Below, in pieces: positions 52,180-62,071 of a DNA stretch of 64,000 nucleotides. The position numbers and the translations under genes are program-made. The stretch comes from a bacterium SCSIO 12643 (GTDB lineage Bacteria > Bacteroidota > Bacteroidia > Flavobacteriales_G > Salibacteraceae). The notes under the pieces are model-generated. The model was not told the DNA's origin. It ran no database searches and worked only from the letters and a program-made list of their open reading frames with translations. Where the stretch lies: assembly GCA_024398135.1 (NCBI GenBank), contig CP073750.1, positions 2,232,001-2,296,000 of the forward strand, given 5' to 3'. Position 1 is the first letter of the stretch; each line of letters opens with the position of its first letter.

Positions 52180-52220
52180 AGAAATACAAAATAATGCCAC
52201 CTCTACTGAGGCAGCATTAT
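52180..52220 (-). terminator. Intrinsic terminator of the small ribosomal-protein gene
   Basis: On the minus strand 52220-52208 pairs with 52203-52191 (13 bp with two G-U pairs, loop AGTA) and is followed by TTTTGTATTT. Lies between the 30-aa gene and rng. Confidence 0.75.
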
Positions 52221-52251
52221 CAAATAAATTTTAAGATGTTAGAAGAAAAAA

Positions 52252-52344
52252 TTATTTCTTCTTTTTATGTCTGTTTTTTCTTAGACGTTTTTTACGCTTG
52301 TGCGTAGACATCTTATGTCTTTTTCTTTTCTTTCCGCAAGGCAT
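52252..52344 (-). CDS. 30-aa mS38/bS22-like ribosomal protein (AURKAIP1/COX24 domain type)
   Basis: ATG 52344, stop 52252-52254. The product starts MPCGKKRKRHKMSTHKRKKR and ends in more Arg, Asn, His and Lys: twenty of thirty residues are basic. This matches the tiny conserved Bacteroidota protein annotated with an AURKAIP1/COX24 domain, related to mitochondrial mS38 and actinobacterial bS22, which packs on the small ribosomal subunit near the decoding region. It is below usual ORF length cut-offs. Terminator downstream; HU gene 113 bp upstream on the same strand. Confidence 0.85.
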   Translation of the reverse strand: MPCGKKRKRHKMSTHKRKKRLRKNRHKKKK

Positions 52345-52457
52345 ACTTACTGAATTTTTGAAGTTGTTTATAAATTCTATCTCTTCAACTGTCGTGAAAC
52401 AACCAAAGATTATTTGTTCGTTTTTTGTCTAAATATTAGACGTGTAAAGAAAATAAA

Positions 52458-52745
52458 TTAAACGTTAACGTTGTCTTTTACTTTGTTTACAAATGTTTTA
52501 GCTGGTTTAAAAGCTGGAATATTGTGAGCAGGAATAATAATCGTAGTGTTTTTTGAAATATTTCTACCAGTTTTTTCAGCACGTTTTTTAACGATGAAAC
52601 TTCCGAAACCTCTGAAATAAACGTTTTCTCCCTCACTTAAAGCGTCTTTTACCGCTTCCATATAAGCTTCTACAGTGGCTAACACCTGAGCTTTTTCAAT
52701 ACCTGTTTTATCTGAAACTTGTGATACTATATCTGCTTTAGTCAT
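52458..52745 (-). CDS. HU-family DNA-binding protein
   Basis: 95 aa. MTKADIVSQVSDKTGIEKAQV, then GENVYFRGFGSFIVKKRAEKTGRN, the HU/IHF beta-arm entry, and IPAHNIPAFKPAKTFVNKV as the family end. A nucleoid-associated dimer that bends DNA. Its promoter carries both Bacteroidota boxes, fitting strong expression. Confidence 0.95.
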   Translation of the reverse strand: MTKADIVSQVSDKTGIEKAQVLATVEAYMEAVKDALSEGENVYFRGFGSFIVKKRAEKTGRNISKNTTIIIPAHNIPAFKPAKTFVNKVKDNVNV

Positions 52746-52788
52746 TTCTAAGTCTTTAAAAATTACTTATTTATCTTTTTAAGGGCGG

Positions 52789-52818
52789 CAAAGATACTCC
52801 TTTATTTTACTTACAAAA
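52789..52818 (-). promoter_or_regulatory. Promoter of the HU gene
   Basis: Minus-strand TTTTG (52818-52814) and TATCTTTG (52796-52789), exact, with 17 bases between; leader about 38 nt. Confidence 0.75.
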
Positions 52819-52844
52819 ATGAAATTAAGTATATTTTAGCATAT

Positions 52845-53885
52845 ATGAATTTTTCTACAGTTTTATTGGATTGGTATGATCAGAATAAAAGGGATTTGCC
52901 CTGGCGACATACTGATAATCCGTATGTTATATGGATAGCAGAGGTGGTGTTTCAACAGACCAGAATTGATCAGGGATTAGGATATTTTAACAGAATTATA
53001 GAAAAATTTCCGTCCGTAAATGATTTGGCTGCGTGTCCGGAGGAAGAAATTTTGAAATTGTGGCAGGGATTGGGCTATTATTCCAGAGCAAGGAACCTCC
53101 ATTTTTCTGCAAAGCTCATTACGAATGAATATAAAGGTGTGTTTCCGGATACTTATAAAGAGATTATAAAGTTAAAAGGTGTGGGGCCTTATATTGCTGC
53201 AGAGGTTGCGTCAGTGTGTTTTGGAGAAGTCGTTGCGGCAGTGGATGGTAATGTGCAAAGAGTCATCTCCAGATATTTTGGAGTTGAAGAGCCAGTTAAT
53301 GTGCCGGTAGGAGCCAAGTCTATATCTGCTTTAGCAAATACCTACATAGATAAAGATAGACCTGGAGATTTTAATCAGGCTATGATGGATTTTGGAGCTA
53401 TGATGTGTACGCCAAAAAATCCGCAATGTCATAGATGTATGTTTCAGGAAAGCTGTTTTGCTTTTAGGAATGAAAAGCAAGGAGAACTCCCTAAAAAGGA
53501 AAAGAAACTTAAAGTGAAGAATAGATATCTAAATTTCTTGATTCAATTAGAGGGTGATAAGGTTTTTATGGAGAAAAGAGGGTCGGGAGATATTTGGCAA
53601 GGGTTATATCAACCAATTTTGAAAGAAAGTAAACAGGTTGTAGATGCTATTGAACATTTAGAAGAAGGCATTAAAGGATATAAATTATATTCAGGAAGTA
53701 GAAAGTTGACACATCAGAATTTAAACCTGAATTTTTGGGTAGTTGAAGAGAGGAATAGTCAATGGAAAATGGAAGATTATGATTTAGTGACATTCGAAGA
53801 ACTGAAAGATTTACCGGTACCGAAATCAATTGAACAGTTATTTTTACGTCAAGAATTTAAAAGCCTCTTTAGGGCAATTGAATAA
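52845..53885 (+). CDS. mutY: A/G-specific adenine glycosylase MutY
   Basis: 346 aa. The catalytic Glu lies in WIAEVVFQQTRID (Glu33), the helix-hairpin-helix is LKGVGPYIAAEVAS, and catalytic Asp134 lies in AVDGNVQRVISR. The [4Fe-4S] ligands are spaced C-x6-C-x2-C-x5-C (CTPKNPQCHRCMFQESC). A NUDIX-like C-terminal domain recognises 8-oxoG. It removes adenine mispaired with 8-oxoguanine. It opens the conserved mutY-ssb-gldE-gldD run. Confidence 0.96.
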   Translation: MNFSTVLLDWYDQNKRDLPWRHTDNPYVIWIAEVVFQQTRIDQGLGYFNRIIEKFPSVNDLAACPEEEILKLWQGLGYYSRARNLHFSAKLITNEYKGVFPDTYKEIIKLKGVGPYIAAEVASVCFGEVVAAVDGNVQRVISRYFGVEEPVNVPVGAKSISALANTYIDKDRPGDFNQAMMDFGAMMCTPKNPQCHRCMFQESCFAFRNEKQGELPKKEKKLKVKNRYLNFLIQLEGDKVFMEKRGSGDIWQGLYQPILKESKQVVDAIEHLEEGIKGYKLYSGSRKLTHQNLNLNFWVVEERNSQWKMEDYDLVTFEELKDLPVPKSIEQLFLRQEFKSLFRAIE

Positions 53886-53889
53886 ATGA

Positions 53890-53897
53890 TATTTTTG
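53890..53897 (+). promoter_or_regulatory. -7 element of the ssb-gldE-gldD promoter
   Basis: TATTTTTG, exact TAnnTTTG, just after the mutY stop; leader about 13 nt to ATG 53916. Confidence 0.55.
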
Positions 53898-53915
53898 TAG
53901 GAAATATTTAAAGCT

Positions 53916-54371
53916 ATGGCTGGATCTGTAAATAAGGTGATTTTAGTAGGGCATTTAGGAAATGACCCTGAAGTGCGTGCATTGGAAGGCGGTGTGAATT
54001 TGGCAAGAATTTCGGTTGCGACCACAGAAACGTATACAGATCGAAATACGGGAGACAAAGTGTCAAATACAGAATGGCATCGTGTAGTGATGTGGAGAGG
54101 ATTAGCTACTGTAGCCGAAAAATATTTGCGAAAGGGCTCGTTAGTGTACATCGAAGGAAAATTAAGAACCCGATCGTGGGAAGACGAGAATAAACAAATG
54201 CGTTATACGACAGAGATTGTTGCTGATAATATGACCATGCTGGGCGGAAGAGGTGATCAACGTGGAGATATGGGAGTGGATAATATGCAACAACCTTCGT
54301 CACCAGGTAATACGGCTCCTTCTAAAGGTGTTGACTTGTCGGCAGACGATGATGATGATCTCCCATTTTAA
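53916..54371 (+). CDS. ssb: Single-stranded DNA-binding protein
   Basis: 151 aa. The N-terminal OB fold is [21 protein letters not shown]... [40 protein letters not shown] Gln/Gly/Pro-rich linker precedes the acidic tip DDDDLPF that binds partner proteins. Placed between mutY and gldE as in other flavobacteria. Confidence 0.96.
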   Translation: MAGSVNKVILVGHLGNDPEVRALEGGVNLARISVATTETYTDRNTGDKVSNTEWHRVVMWRGLATVAEKYLRKGSLVYIEGKLRTRSWEDENKQMRYTTEIVADNMTMLGGRGDQRGDMGVDNMQQPSSPGNTAPSKGVDLSADDDDDLPF

Positions 54372-54394
54372 CCTGTTTGATCTAAACCGAAAAA

Positions 54395-55750
54395 TTGGAA
54401 CTGATACTTAGTCATATTTTCTTGCTGATCAATACGGAAGCATTTTCATTGGGTGTGTTTTCAATGTTACTAGGGCTTATTTTATTATTGTTTATGTCGG
54501 CCATGGTGTCGGGTTCTGAAGTTGCATTTTTTTCATTATCCCCGAGATTGGTAAAAACTTTGGAGACTGATGGGGGAAAGATTTCTTCAGCTGTTCTTGA
54601 GTTATTACAGGAGCCCAGAGAATTGCTGGCTACAATTTTGATCTTTAACAATTTTATTAATGTAGCCATTGTATTACTATCCTCATTAATATCGTTAAGT
54701 GTATTTATTCCGGCAGATATGGTGATTTTAACCATTAAAGTTAGTGGGAGTATTCAGGTCTTTTTAATTAATGTGGTGCTTATTACATTCCTATTGTTAA
54801 TGATGGGAGAGGTATTACCGAAGGTATATGCTGCAAAATACCCGATTAAGCTTTTAAGAATTACCGTAATTCCTTTGACGTATATAAATGCGTTTCTAAT
54901 TAAAACCGGGATTACACCTTTATTAGTAAAATCCACACGTTTATTTATTAATGAAGAGGCAAAGGGGAATTCTCATAAAGTTACTGTTAATGATTTACAA
55001 CATGCTTTGGATTTGACCAGTAAGACCAATATCGAAGCGGAAGATCAAAAGATTTTAGAAGGGGTGGTAAAGTTTGGAAATACTGATGTCAAGCAAATTA
55101 TGACTCCGAGGGTGAAATCTGTTTTGATTGAGATCAGCACCCCTTTCCAAGAAGTGTTGAAAATCATTAAAGAAACTCATTTTTCCAGAATACCTGTATA
55201 TGAAGATAGTATTGATGCGGTTAAAGGAGTTTTGTATGCAAAGGATTTATTGCCTTATTTGGATCGGGAATCCATGAACTGGGAAACTTTGATGCGCGAA
55301 CCATTTTTTGTCCCGGAGAATAAAAAGATTGATGACCTGTTGACAGAGTTCCAAACAAGGAAGACTCATATTGCTATTGTGGTAGATGAATATGGTGGAG
55401 TTTCCGGTATGGTAACTTTAGAAGACGTCATTGAAGAAATTGTTGGGGATATATCAGACGAATTTGATGATGATGAATTGTATTATTCTAAGTTATCTAA
55501 GGATTGTTATGTTTTTGAAGGGCAGACCTCTTTGATTAATATGTATAGAGCGCTTGGAGTAAAAGGGGAGAAGTTTGAGAATGAAAAAGGGGAAGCGGAT
55601 AGTATTGCAGGGTTTGTGTTGGAGATAGCTGGAAGGATTCCGTTGAAAGGAGAGTCGATTCAGTTTAAGAACTATACGTTTACAATTGAATCGGCAGATA
55701 GAAGGAGAATAAAAAGTGTAAAGGTGAAAATTGATTCGGATGAAGATTAA
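54395..55750 (+). CDS. gldE: Gliding-motility-associated protein GldE
   Basis: 451 aa from TTG 54395; a later start would cut the first membrane helix. CNNM domain with helices (LLGLILLLFMSAMVSGSEVAFFSL), a CBS pair (VKQIMTPRVKSVLIE, HIAIVVDEYGGVSGMVTLEDVIEEIVGDI) and a CorC/HlyC domain. Sequence alone could be any CNNM/CBS protein, but the position before gldD and after ssb identifies GldE. In F. johnsoniae GldE supports GldD and T9SS-dependent gliding. The end overlaps gldD by 11 bases. Confidence 0.9.
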   Translation: MELILSHIFLLINTEAFSLGVFSMLLGLILLLFMSAMVSGSEVAFFSLSPRLVKTLETDGGKISSAVLELLQEPRELLATILIFNNFINVAIVLLSSLISLSVFIPADMVILTIKVSGSIQVFLINVVLITFLLLMMGEVLPKVYAAKYPIKLLRITVIPLTYINAFLIKTGITPLLVKSTRLFINEEAKGNSHKVTVNDLQHALDLTSKTNIEAEDQKILEGVVKFGNTDVKQIMTPRVKSVLIEISTPFQEVLKIIKETHFSRIPVYEDSIDAVKGVLYAKDLLPYLDRESMNWETLMREPFFVPENKKIDDLLTEFQTRKTHIAIVVDEYGGVSGMVTLEDVIEEIVGDISDEFDDDELYYSKLSKDCYVFEGQTSLINMYRALGVKGEKFENEKGEADSIAGFVLEIAGRIPLKGESIQFKNYTFTIESADRRRIKSVKVKIDSDED

Positions 55751-56324
55751 AGGGGTATTTGCGATTTTATTGGTGTTTGTTTTAATTGGATGTGCGGAAG
55801 AAAATTATGTGCCTAAACCTTTAGGATATGCTCGAATAGATTTTCCTGAACATGAATATCAAAAGTTAAATTCAGAATCTTGCCCGTTTGATTTTGAGTA
55901 TAGTCAACACGCACAAATCATACCTGTTAAAGCGAAAAATGGTCAGAAATGTTGGTTTAATATCAAGTATCCCAATCAAAAGGCGACTATTCATTTTAGT
56001 TATCTGGATGTAGAATCAAAGAAACTAAATGATGTGATTGAGGATTCCAGAAGGCTGGCAATGGAACATCTCAGAAAGGCAGATGATTATGAGGAAAGTG
56101 TGGTTTTTGACTCTGCTTCTAAAGTATATGGCGTGATATATGATTTCAGAGGGAGCACCGCTTCAAACTATCAGTTTTATTTAACGGATAGTGCAAGTCA
56201 TTTTGTGCGTGGAGCGCTTTATTTTGAAGTGACACCTAAAGCGGATTCTTTATACCCAGCTGAACAATACATCGAAACCGATGTGTTCCACATGATCCAA
56301 TCTTTTACCTGGAAAGAAGACTAA
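55740..56324 (+). CDS. gldD: Gliding-motility lipoprotein GldD
   Basis: 194 aa from ATG 55740 inside the gldE end. Lipobox LIGC, then AEENYVPKPLGYARIDFPEHEYQKL, which is the characteristic GldD start (YxPKPxGYxRIxxPxxxY). GldD is an essential gliding/T9SS accessory lipoprotein in F. johnsoniae. Its stop overlaps the convergent ctaA gene by 20 bases. Confidence 0.93.
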   Translation: MKIKGVFAILLVFVLIGCAEENYVPKPLGYARIDFPEHEYQKLNSESCPFDFEYSQHAQIIPVKAKNGQKCWFNIKYPNQKATIHFSYLDVESKKLNDVIEDSRRLAMEHLRKADDYEESVVFDSASKVYGVIYDFRGSTASNYQFYLTDSASHFVRGALYFEVTPKADSLYPAEQYIETDVFHMIQSFTWKED

Positions 56325-57330
56325 ACCGTCTTAAAGTGTATATAAAAGATAGCAGGAGCAATAATGCACCTAGCTGATGGATTAACCCTAACGATAGAGG
56401 AACTTGCATTAATAAAGTGAGAACTCCAATAATGAATTGGAAAACTACAATACCCAAAATGATGTTATATCTTTTTTTCGTCTCGGTATCGATAATAGTG
56501 TTTCTGGACTTATACCAAATGGCTAATACCATTATTACAACAATATAGGCGATATATCTATGTGCAAACTGAATACCTGAAGGGTTGTTGATTATTGTAT
56601 CTAAAAACGACCCTGAAAAGACTTCTGGTGAAATGAATTCCCCCGGATTCATATTGGGCCAAAAGTTATGAATGACTCCAGCATCTTTTCCCGCTACAAA
56701 AGCACCAAAAATGATTTGAACTGCAAGGGTCACTAAAGAAATCCAGGTAAGCTTTTGAAGTTGAGGTGTTATTGTAGGCTTAGAATCTTCTTTTTGCATA
56801 AGGCCTAAAGCCAACCAAACAGAATAACTAATTGTGAAAAAGGCGGTACTTAGATGTGCAGCAAGTCTAAAATGACTTACTCTAGGTTCATGTACCAGTC
56901 CACTTGAAACCATATACCATCCAAGAAAACCTTGAAACGCACCCATTCCAAGAAGAAAAGTCAATTGCTTGAGTAGTTTACCTTTTATCAGGCCTTTCCT
57001 AATGAAAATGATAAATGGGATTATAAAAACAAGACCAATAAGCCTTCCAAATAGTCGATGTAAGTATTCCCAAAAGAAGATGCTTTTAAAGTCATCTAAT
57101 TCAAAATGACTATGTGTGGTTTTATATTCTGGAAATTGCTGGTATTGTTCAAAAGTTTCCTGCCAGGCTTCTTCAGATAAAGGAGGGACAGCTCCCATGA
57201 TTAAATTCCAGTCTACCATAGAAAGACCGGACTCCGTAAGACGGGTAATACCGCCAATTGCTGTCATAATAAATACTAGAATTGCTCCAGTGAAAAGCCA
57301 AATAATGACTGGTTTATATTTCGTGGACAT
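56305..57330 (-). CDS. ctaA: Heme A synthase (COX15/CtaA family)
   Basis: 341 aa with eight predicted helices in two four-helix halves. GGITRLTESGLSMVDWNLIMGAVPP is the COX15-type start, with the conserved Glu-containing EYLHRLFGRLIG loop and the heme-ligand His residues in HEPRVSHFRLAAHL, QFAHRYIAYIVV and IHQLGAL. It converts heme O to heme A for cytochrome c oxidase. A weak -7 element (TAATTTCG) lies upstream. It shares 20 bases with the gldD tail. Confidence 0.93.
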   Translation of the reverse strand: MSTKYKPVIIWLFTGAILVFIMTAIGGITRLTESGLSMVDWNLIMGAVPPLSEEAWQETFEQYQQFPEYKTTHSHFELDDFKSIFFWEYLHRLFGRLIGLVFIIPFIIFIRKGLIKGKLLKQLTFLLGMGAFQGFLGWYMVSSGLVHEPRVSHFRLAAHLSTAFFTISYSVWLALGLMQKEDSKPTITPQLQKLTWISLVTLAVQIIFGAFVAGKDAGVIHNFWPNMNPGEFISPEVFSGSFLDTIINNPSGIQFAHRYIAYIVVIMVLAIWYKSRNTIIDTETKKRYNIILGIVVFQFIIGVLTLLMQVPLSLGLIHQLGALLLLLSFIYTLRRFSLLSR

Positions 57331-57408
57331 GAAATCTTCGATTGATTCCGCGAAATTAATGAAGAATTAAAATATAGTAGTAAGGTAAAAGAATGATTTT
57401 GACGACTA

Positions 57409-57630
57409 TTATCTTATTTTAAATAGTGCATCAAAAATTGTCGGCAAATTAATTTTTGAAAGGTCGATAGACTTATCGTCTTCTTCAACTTCAGGTGTTA
57501 ATTTGGTATTGTCGATGCTTGTTTGAATAGTGGATGAAATAGGATTCGTTGCGGTGTCAGATTCGCTATAATTCAACACTAGTAGTACAAGACCAACCGC
57601 GATGAGGATAAATGTTGCAATCTTTTTCAT
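57409..57630 (-). CDS. Small anchored protein, 73 aa
   Basis: Begins MKKIATFILIAVGLVLLVLN, a single membrane anchor or uncleaved signal, then a Ser/Thr/Asp-rich exposed region ending DLSKINLPTIFDALFKIR. No family recognised. Supported by a separate exact -7 element and a standard ATG; lies between ctaA and tatC on the minus strand. Confidence 0.6.
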   Translation of the reverse strand: MKKIATFILIAVGLVLLVLNYSESDTATNPISSTIQTSIDNTKLTPEVEEDDKSIDLSKINLPTIFDALFKIR

Positions 57631-57646
57631 AATACAATGTATCTAA

Positions 57647-57706
57647 AATAATACGCTGCCGTATCATTCTGGATTATACAATGGAGTGTTAGGACGCACA
57701 AAAATA
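57647..57706 (-). promoter_or_regulatory. Promoter and leader hairpin of the 73-aa gene
   Basis: Minus-strand TATTTTTG (57706-57699), exact TAnnTTTG. The leader of about 60 nt contains a 9-bp hairpin (57668-57660 with 57655-57647, loop GCAG on that strand, one G-U pair). 57707-57818 holds no other feature I can name. Confidence 0.5.
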
Positions 57707-57818
57707 AGTAATTACGTCTGAATAGTAAAAAATGATTTGTAATAAATAGTTGAAGACTAAAATTTTAATAGGTAATTTAAATGGTTAAATGAGCGCCTGA
57801 TCATCGGTGAAATCAATG

Positions 57819-57826
57819 TATATTTG
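57819..57826 (+). promoter_or_regulatory. -7 element of the tatC promoter
   Basis: TATATTTG, exact TAnnTTTG; leader about 12 nt to ATG 57844. Confidence 0.55.
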
Positions 57827-57843
57827 TCGTCTTTTTTAGGATT

Positions 57844-58674
57844 ATGAGTAGCGAGTCTCAAGGCGAAATGACGTTTATTCAACACCTCGAAGTGTTGAGA
57901 TTTCATTTGATGCGTAGTGCCATTGCCATATTGGTATTTACCGTATTGGCATTTATCAATAAGAGATTTCTTTTCGATACAGTCATATTTGGTCCAAAGC
58001 AAGCGGATTTTTTCACATTTCGCATGCTCTGTGAATTCTCAGAATACGTATCAACTAAATTTCCAGGACTAATATCGAACCCAGATTTACTTTGCATTGG
58101 TGGTGATTTTCCTCCGCTGCAAAATATAGATATGGCAGGTCAGTTTACTTCACATATTATGGTGTCAATGATCGCTGGATTTGTAGTTGCATTTCCTTAT
58201 ATCCTTTGGGAAATGTGGAGATTTATTAAACCTGGGTTGGAAGCAAATGAATCCAGATATGCAAGAGGAATTGTTTTCTGGGCTTCTTTATTATTCATCA
58301 CAGGAGTTTTATTTGGGTATTATTTAATTGCGCCTTTATCTGTTAATTTTTTCTTTACCTATTCTATTAGTTCGGAAGTGCAAACTTTGCCAACTTTATC
58401 TACATATGTATCTACCGTTACAGGAGTAGTGCTTGCGGCAGGTGTGGTTTTTGAGCTGCCATTGATTGTATATTTTTTAAGTAAAGTTGGAATATTGTCT
58501 CCGGATTTATTGAAGAGTTACAGAAGACATTTTGTGGTAGCCGCTTTGTTTTTATCGGCAATCATCACACCTCCGGATTTGTTTTCTCAAGTGTTGGTAA
58601 CGATCCCTTTAATCTTCTTATATGAAGTGAGTATTAAGATTTCAGCACGTGTAGTTGCTTTTAATCCAAAGTAA
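57844..58674 (+). CDS. tatC: Twin-arginine translocase subunit TatC
   Basis: 276 aa, six helices. MTFIQHLEVLRFHLMRSAIAI is the TatC start with the conserved E-x-L-R signal-recognition region, followed by FPYILWEMWRFIKPGL and the conserved Glu in AAGVVFELPLIVYFLSKVGI. The first periplasmic loop is longer than in E. coli (about 60 residues with GGDFPPLQNIDMAGQF), a common Bacteroidota feature. It exports folded proteins. tatA is not adjacent. Confidence 0.95.
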   Translation: MSSESQGEMTFIQHLEVLRFHLMRSAIAILVFTVLAFINKRFLFDTVIFGPKQADFFTFRMLCEFSEYVSTKFPGLISNPDLLCIGGDFPPLQNIDMAGQFTSHIMVSMIAGFVVAFPYILWEMWRFIKPGLEANESRYARGIVFWASLLFITGVLFGYYLIAPLSVNFFFTYSISSEVQTLPTLSTYVSTVTGVVLAAGVVFELPLIVYFLSKVGILSPDLLKSYRRHFVVAALFLSAIITPPDLFSQVLVTIPLIFLYEVSIKISARVVAFNPK

Positions 58675-58716
58675 AAAATACTATTTCTATAACCATCTGA
58701 AAACACTATTTTCGCA

Positions 58717-61308
58717 ATGCATGATGAATCCAGAGGGTATGGATTTATCCAGTATTTTAAGGTTAATTCCCGTTTTTTGAGAATAATTTTTGCTAGAAAA
58801 TTCAGTGTTCTTTTGATCCTCTTCCTGGTTTGTTTAGGTGGAGTACAAGCGCAATACGTCAAAATTCGAGGAGTGGTAAGTGATTCTTTAACCGGAGAAC
58901 CTCTACCGTTTGTCAATGTAGTTTTTAAGGGGAAAAATATTGGCACAACAACCGACATTGATGGTAAATATATACTAGAATCTGAATGGGGATCCGATCA
59001 TATTGTGTTCTCTAGCCTAGGTTATAAGCTAAAAGAAGTTAAATTATCGAAGAGCACAAATCAGGAAATCAATGTGCAATTGGTTTCTGTGTCTCAAGAA
59101 CTAAAGGCTTTTGAAGTAAAGTCTAAAAAGCAACGGTATAAGAATAAGGAAAACCCTGCGGTGATATTGATTCGTAATGTTTTAGAGCATAGAGATGAAA
59201 ATAGAGGGAAGACTTTTGACTATTTTGAATACGAGAAGTACGTGAAACGTCAATATGATCTAAATAATTTCACTGATAAATTATTTAACGCAAGAGGAAT
59301 GGAAGGGTTTCAAGTCCTTCGCGATTATGTGGATACTTCAGACTTAAATGGAAAACCGTTTTTACCTATTTTGATTCAGGAAAAAATTTCCAATGTATAT
59401 CAAAGAAATCATGGCAAGGATATCAAAGAAGTGGTTTCCGCGACAAAACTATCAGGATTTGATAATGGAAATATTAGTTCGGGTGTAGATCAGTTTATGA
59501 GTAAGATTGGAGGGGATGTGGATGTATACGAAAGTAAAATTCTACTTTTTGATAAATCTTTTACTTCGCCAATCTCAATGATTGGACCTACTATTTATCG
59601 CTATTATATCACAGATTCCACAGTTATAGATAGTGTGATGTATAAGAAACTGGCATTTATGCCAAGAAATCATACGATGATAGCATTCACAGGGCATATG
59701 TGGGTAGGTGATTCCACCATGAATTATGCGGTAAAAAGTATAGAGTTAAATCTGGATAAGCGTATGAATATCAATTTTGTGGATGACATGCGTATTACTC
59801 AGGATTTCAAGTATAGCAAGGGTGTAGGATGGCATAAAGTCAAAGATATTATGATTGTAGATTTTCAATTGGTAGGAAAAACTACGGGAGTGTATAGTAC
59901 GAAGACCACAAGTTATTCGAATTTTAAGGTGAATTATGAAAGACCTGATGAGTTTTACAAAAGCCTGAATACGCTTACATATGATGTGGAAGAGGAGCAA
60001 TTACCGGATGAATATTGGGATGAGCACAGACATGAAGAATTGACAAAAGGGGAAGCCGGAGTTTATGAATTGGCAGATACCATTCAAAACATTCGTCAGT
60101 TTAAGACATTTAATATCATCGTCCGATTGTTGGGATCAGCATATTTAGGGGTAAAGAAAGTGGATATTGGGCCAATGACCAGTTTGGTAAGTTACAATAC
60201 TGTGGAGGGAATTCGTGTTCGTGCAGGTTTTAGAACAAACTTGAAGTTTAGCAAGAAATGGCGTCTGTCCGGATGGGGGGCATATGGATTTGAAGATAAG
60301 AGATTCAAATATCGTGGAGAGGTCGAATATTTCTTTAGTAAGAATCCATTTAGGCGATTATCGGTGAGTTATGTCAATAATACGTTCCAACCGGGGTTTG
60401 CTTTAAAGAGTATTCCTCCCGATCATTATATGTTATCATTTAGAAGGACTCCGGCTACCAATATGTTTTATGTTCAGAACTTAGGCGTAAAGTATACCCA
60501 TGAATGGTTTAATGGGTTGCAAAATACATTTGAAGTGAATCTTAGAGATATCAGTGCGACCCGATTCAATACATTGGTTCACGCAGTAACAGGAGAGATT
60601 CAGGATGTGGTCGTTGATAATTCGTTTTCTATTGGAACACGTTTTTCGTTAAACGAAAGATTTCTTCAAGGAGAGTATATGCGTAAGCCAATTAAAACAA
60701 CGGCTCCGGTATTCAAAATGAAATATACTTATTCGAGCCCATCATTTGGAAGTGACTATGAATATCACAAATTGTTTTTGAGAATCGAAAAAAGATTTAT
60801 GCCGGGTATTCTAGGTTTTACAGATATTGAAATAGAAGGAACTAAAATCTGGGGTAAGGTACCATACCCATTATTAATTATTCATCGAGGTAATGAGACC
60901 ATCTCCTATGAAAAGAATTCATTCAATATGATGAATTTTATGGAGTTTGCGAGTGATCAGAGTTTAGGCATTTTTATGGAGCATCATTTTAATGGTCTAC
61001 TTTTTGGTTTTGTGCCATTAGTGAAACATAGTAAAATGAGAGTCGTAGTTTCTGGGAAAATGTTAGCTGGAAGTGTTTCTGAAAAAAATAAGAATATTGA
61101 AGATCCTGAGTTAATTTTGAAGCCTGAAAGATTAGGCGGGCTAGCTGGTAAACCATATGTAGAAGGAAGTGTGGGGATTGAAAATATATTCAACATTTTT
61201 AGGATTGATATGGTACAGCGTTTTACGTATCTGGATGCTCCAAATATTGGATATTTATTTGGTGTAAAAGGGTTAGGTCCAAGGATTGCATTTAAATTGA
61301 AGTTTTAA
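58717..61308 (+). CDS. DUF5686 / carboxypeptidase-like regulatory domain outer-membrane protein
   Basis: 863 aa. A long n-region leads to signal core [18 protein letters not shown] (cleavage near residue 46). Next is a CarboxypepD_reg-like domain ([39 protein letters not shown]), then the DUF5686 region with a TonB-receptor-like barrel ending [17 protein letters not shown]. Function unknown; such proteins may move or anchor surface molecules. The lptB start follows one base after the stop, so the two are cotranscribed. A TATTTTCG (seven of eight) ends 3 bases before the ATG and would make the transcript start inside the gene, so its promoter role is doubtful. Confidence 0.87.
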   Translation: MHDESRGYGFIQYFKVNSRFLRIIFARKFSVLLILFLVCLGGVQAQYVKIRGVVSDSLTGEPLPFVNVVFKGKNIGTTTDIDGKYILESEWGSDHIVFSSLGYKLKEVKLSKSTNQEINVQLVSVSQELKAFEVKSKKQRYKNKENPAVILIRNVLEHRDENRGKTFDYFEYEKYVKRQYDLNNFTDKLFNARGMEGFQVLRDYVDTSDLNGKPFLPILIQEKISNVYQRNHGKDIKEVVSATKLSGFDNGNISSGVDQFMSKIGGDVDVYESKILLFDKSFTSPISMIGPTIYRYYITDSTVIDSVMYKKLAFMPRNHTMIAFTGHMWVGDSTMNYAVKSIELNLDKRMNINFVDDMRITQDFKYSKGVGWHKVKDIMIVDFQLVGKTTGVYSTKTTSYSNFKVNYERPDEFYKSLNTLTYDVEEEQLPDEYWDEHRHEELTKGEAGVYELADTIQNIRQFKTFNIIVRLLGSAYLGVKKVDIGPMTSLVSYNTVEGIRVRAGFRTNLKFSKKWRLSGWGAYGFEDKRFKYRGEVEYFFSKNPFRRLSVSYVNNTFQPGFALKSIPPDHYMLSFRRTPATNMFYVQNLGVKYTHEWFNGLQNTFEVNLRDISATRFNTLVHAVTGEIQDVVVDNSFSIGTRFSLNERFLQGEYMRKPIKTTAPVFKMKYTYSSPSFGSDYEYHKLFLRIEKRFMPGILGFTDIEIEGTKIWGKVPYPLLIIHRGNETISYEKNSFNMMNFMEFASDQSLGIFMEHHFNGLLFGFVPLVKHSKMRVVVSGKMLAGSVSEKNKNIEDPELILKPERLGGLAGKPYVEGSVGIENIFNIFRIDMVQRFTYLDAPNIGYLFGVKGLGPRIAFKLKF

Positions 61309-61309
61309 T

Positions 61310-62065
61310 ATGAAGTTGTTTGCAGATAATATAGTTAAGAAATATAAAAGCCGAACTGTAGTGAAGGGTGTTTCTGTTGAAGTATCTCAAGGAGAAATTG
61401 TAGGGCTTTTAGGACCGAATGGGGCAGGAAAAACGACTTCATTTTATATGATGGTGGGTTTGATTAAACCCAATGGTGGTAAGGTATTTTTAGATTCGAA
61501 AGAAATCACCAAAATGCCAATGTATCAACGTGCGCAATTGGGAATTGGTTATTTGCCACAGGAAGCTTCAGTTTTTAGAAAACTAAGTATAGAGGACAAT
61601 ATCATGTCTATTTTGGAGATGACCAAGTTGTCGAAGGCGGAACAAAAAGCTAAGTTGGAAGAGCTTATCGAAGAGTTTAGTTTAGGTCATGTGCGGAAAA
61701 ATCGAGGAGACTTATTATCTGGTGGGGAGCGTAGAAGATGTGAGATTGCAAGAGCGTTGGCCGTTGATCCAAAATTCATATTGTTGGATGAACCGTTTGC
61801 AGGAGTTGATCCAATTGCTGTAGAAGATATCCAGGCTATCGTACATAAATTGAAATATAGAAATATTGGAATCCTGATCACGGATCATAATGTTCAGGAA
61901 ACGCTGTCTATTACCGATAGAGCCTACCTGTTGTTTGAAGGAAGTATTCTAAAAGCAGGTACTGCTGAGGAGCTTGCTGCTGATGAACAGGTGAGACGTG
62001 TTTATTTAGGACAGAACTTCGAATTAAGAAGAAAGAAATTTGACGCAAATAAAAAATTAGATTAA
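61310..62065 (+). CDS. lptB: LPS export ABC ATPase LptB
   Basis: 251 aa. [29 protein letters not shown], Walker [30 protein letters not shown] (LptB hallmark), signature [15 protein letters not shown], Walker [14 protein letters not shown] and DHNVQETL H-loop. It powers LPS extraction with LptFG. It starts 1 base after the DUF5686 gene and lies 6 bases before rpe. Its periplasmic partner lptC is 41 kb away. Confidence 0.95.
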   Translation: MKLFADNIVKKYKSRTVVKGVSVEVSQGEIVGLLGPNGAGKTTSFYMMVGLIKPNGGKVFLDSKEITKMPMYQRAQLGIGYLPQEASVFRKLSIEDNIMSILEMTKLSKAEQKAKLEELIEEFSLGHVRKNRGDLLSGGERRRCEIARALAVDPKFILLDEPFAGVDPIAVEDIQAIVHKLKYRNIGILITDHNVQETLSITDRAYLLFEGSILKAGTAEELAADEQVRRVYLGQNFELRRKKFDANKKLD

Positions 62066-62071
62066 GCGAAT

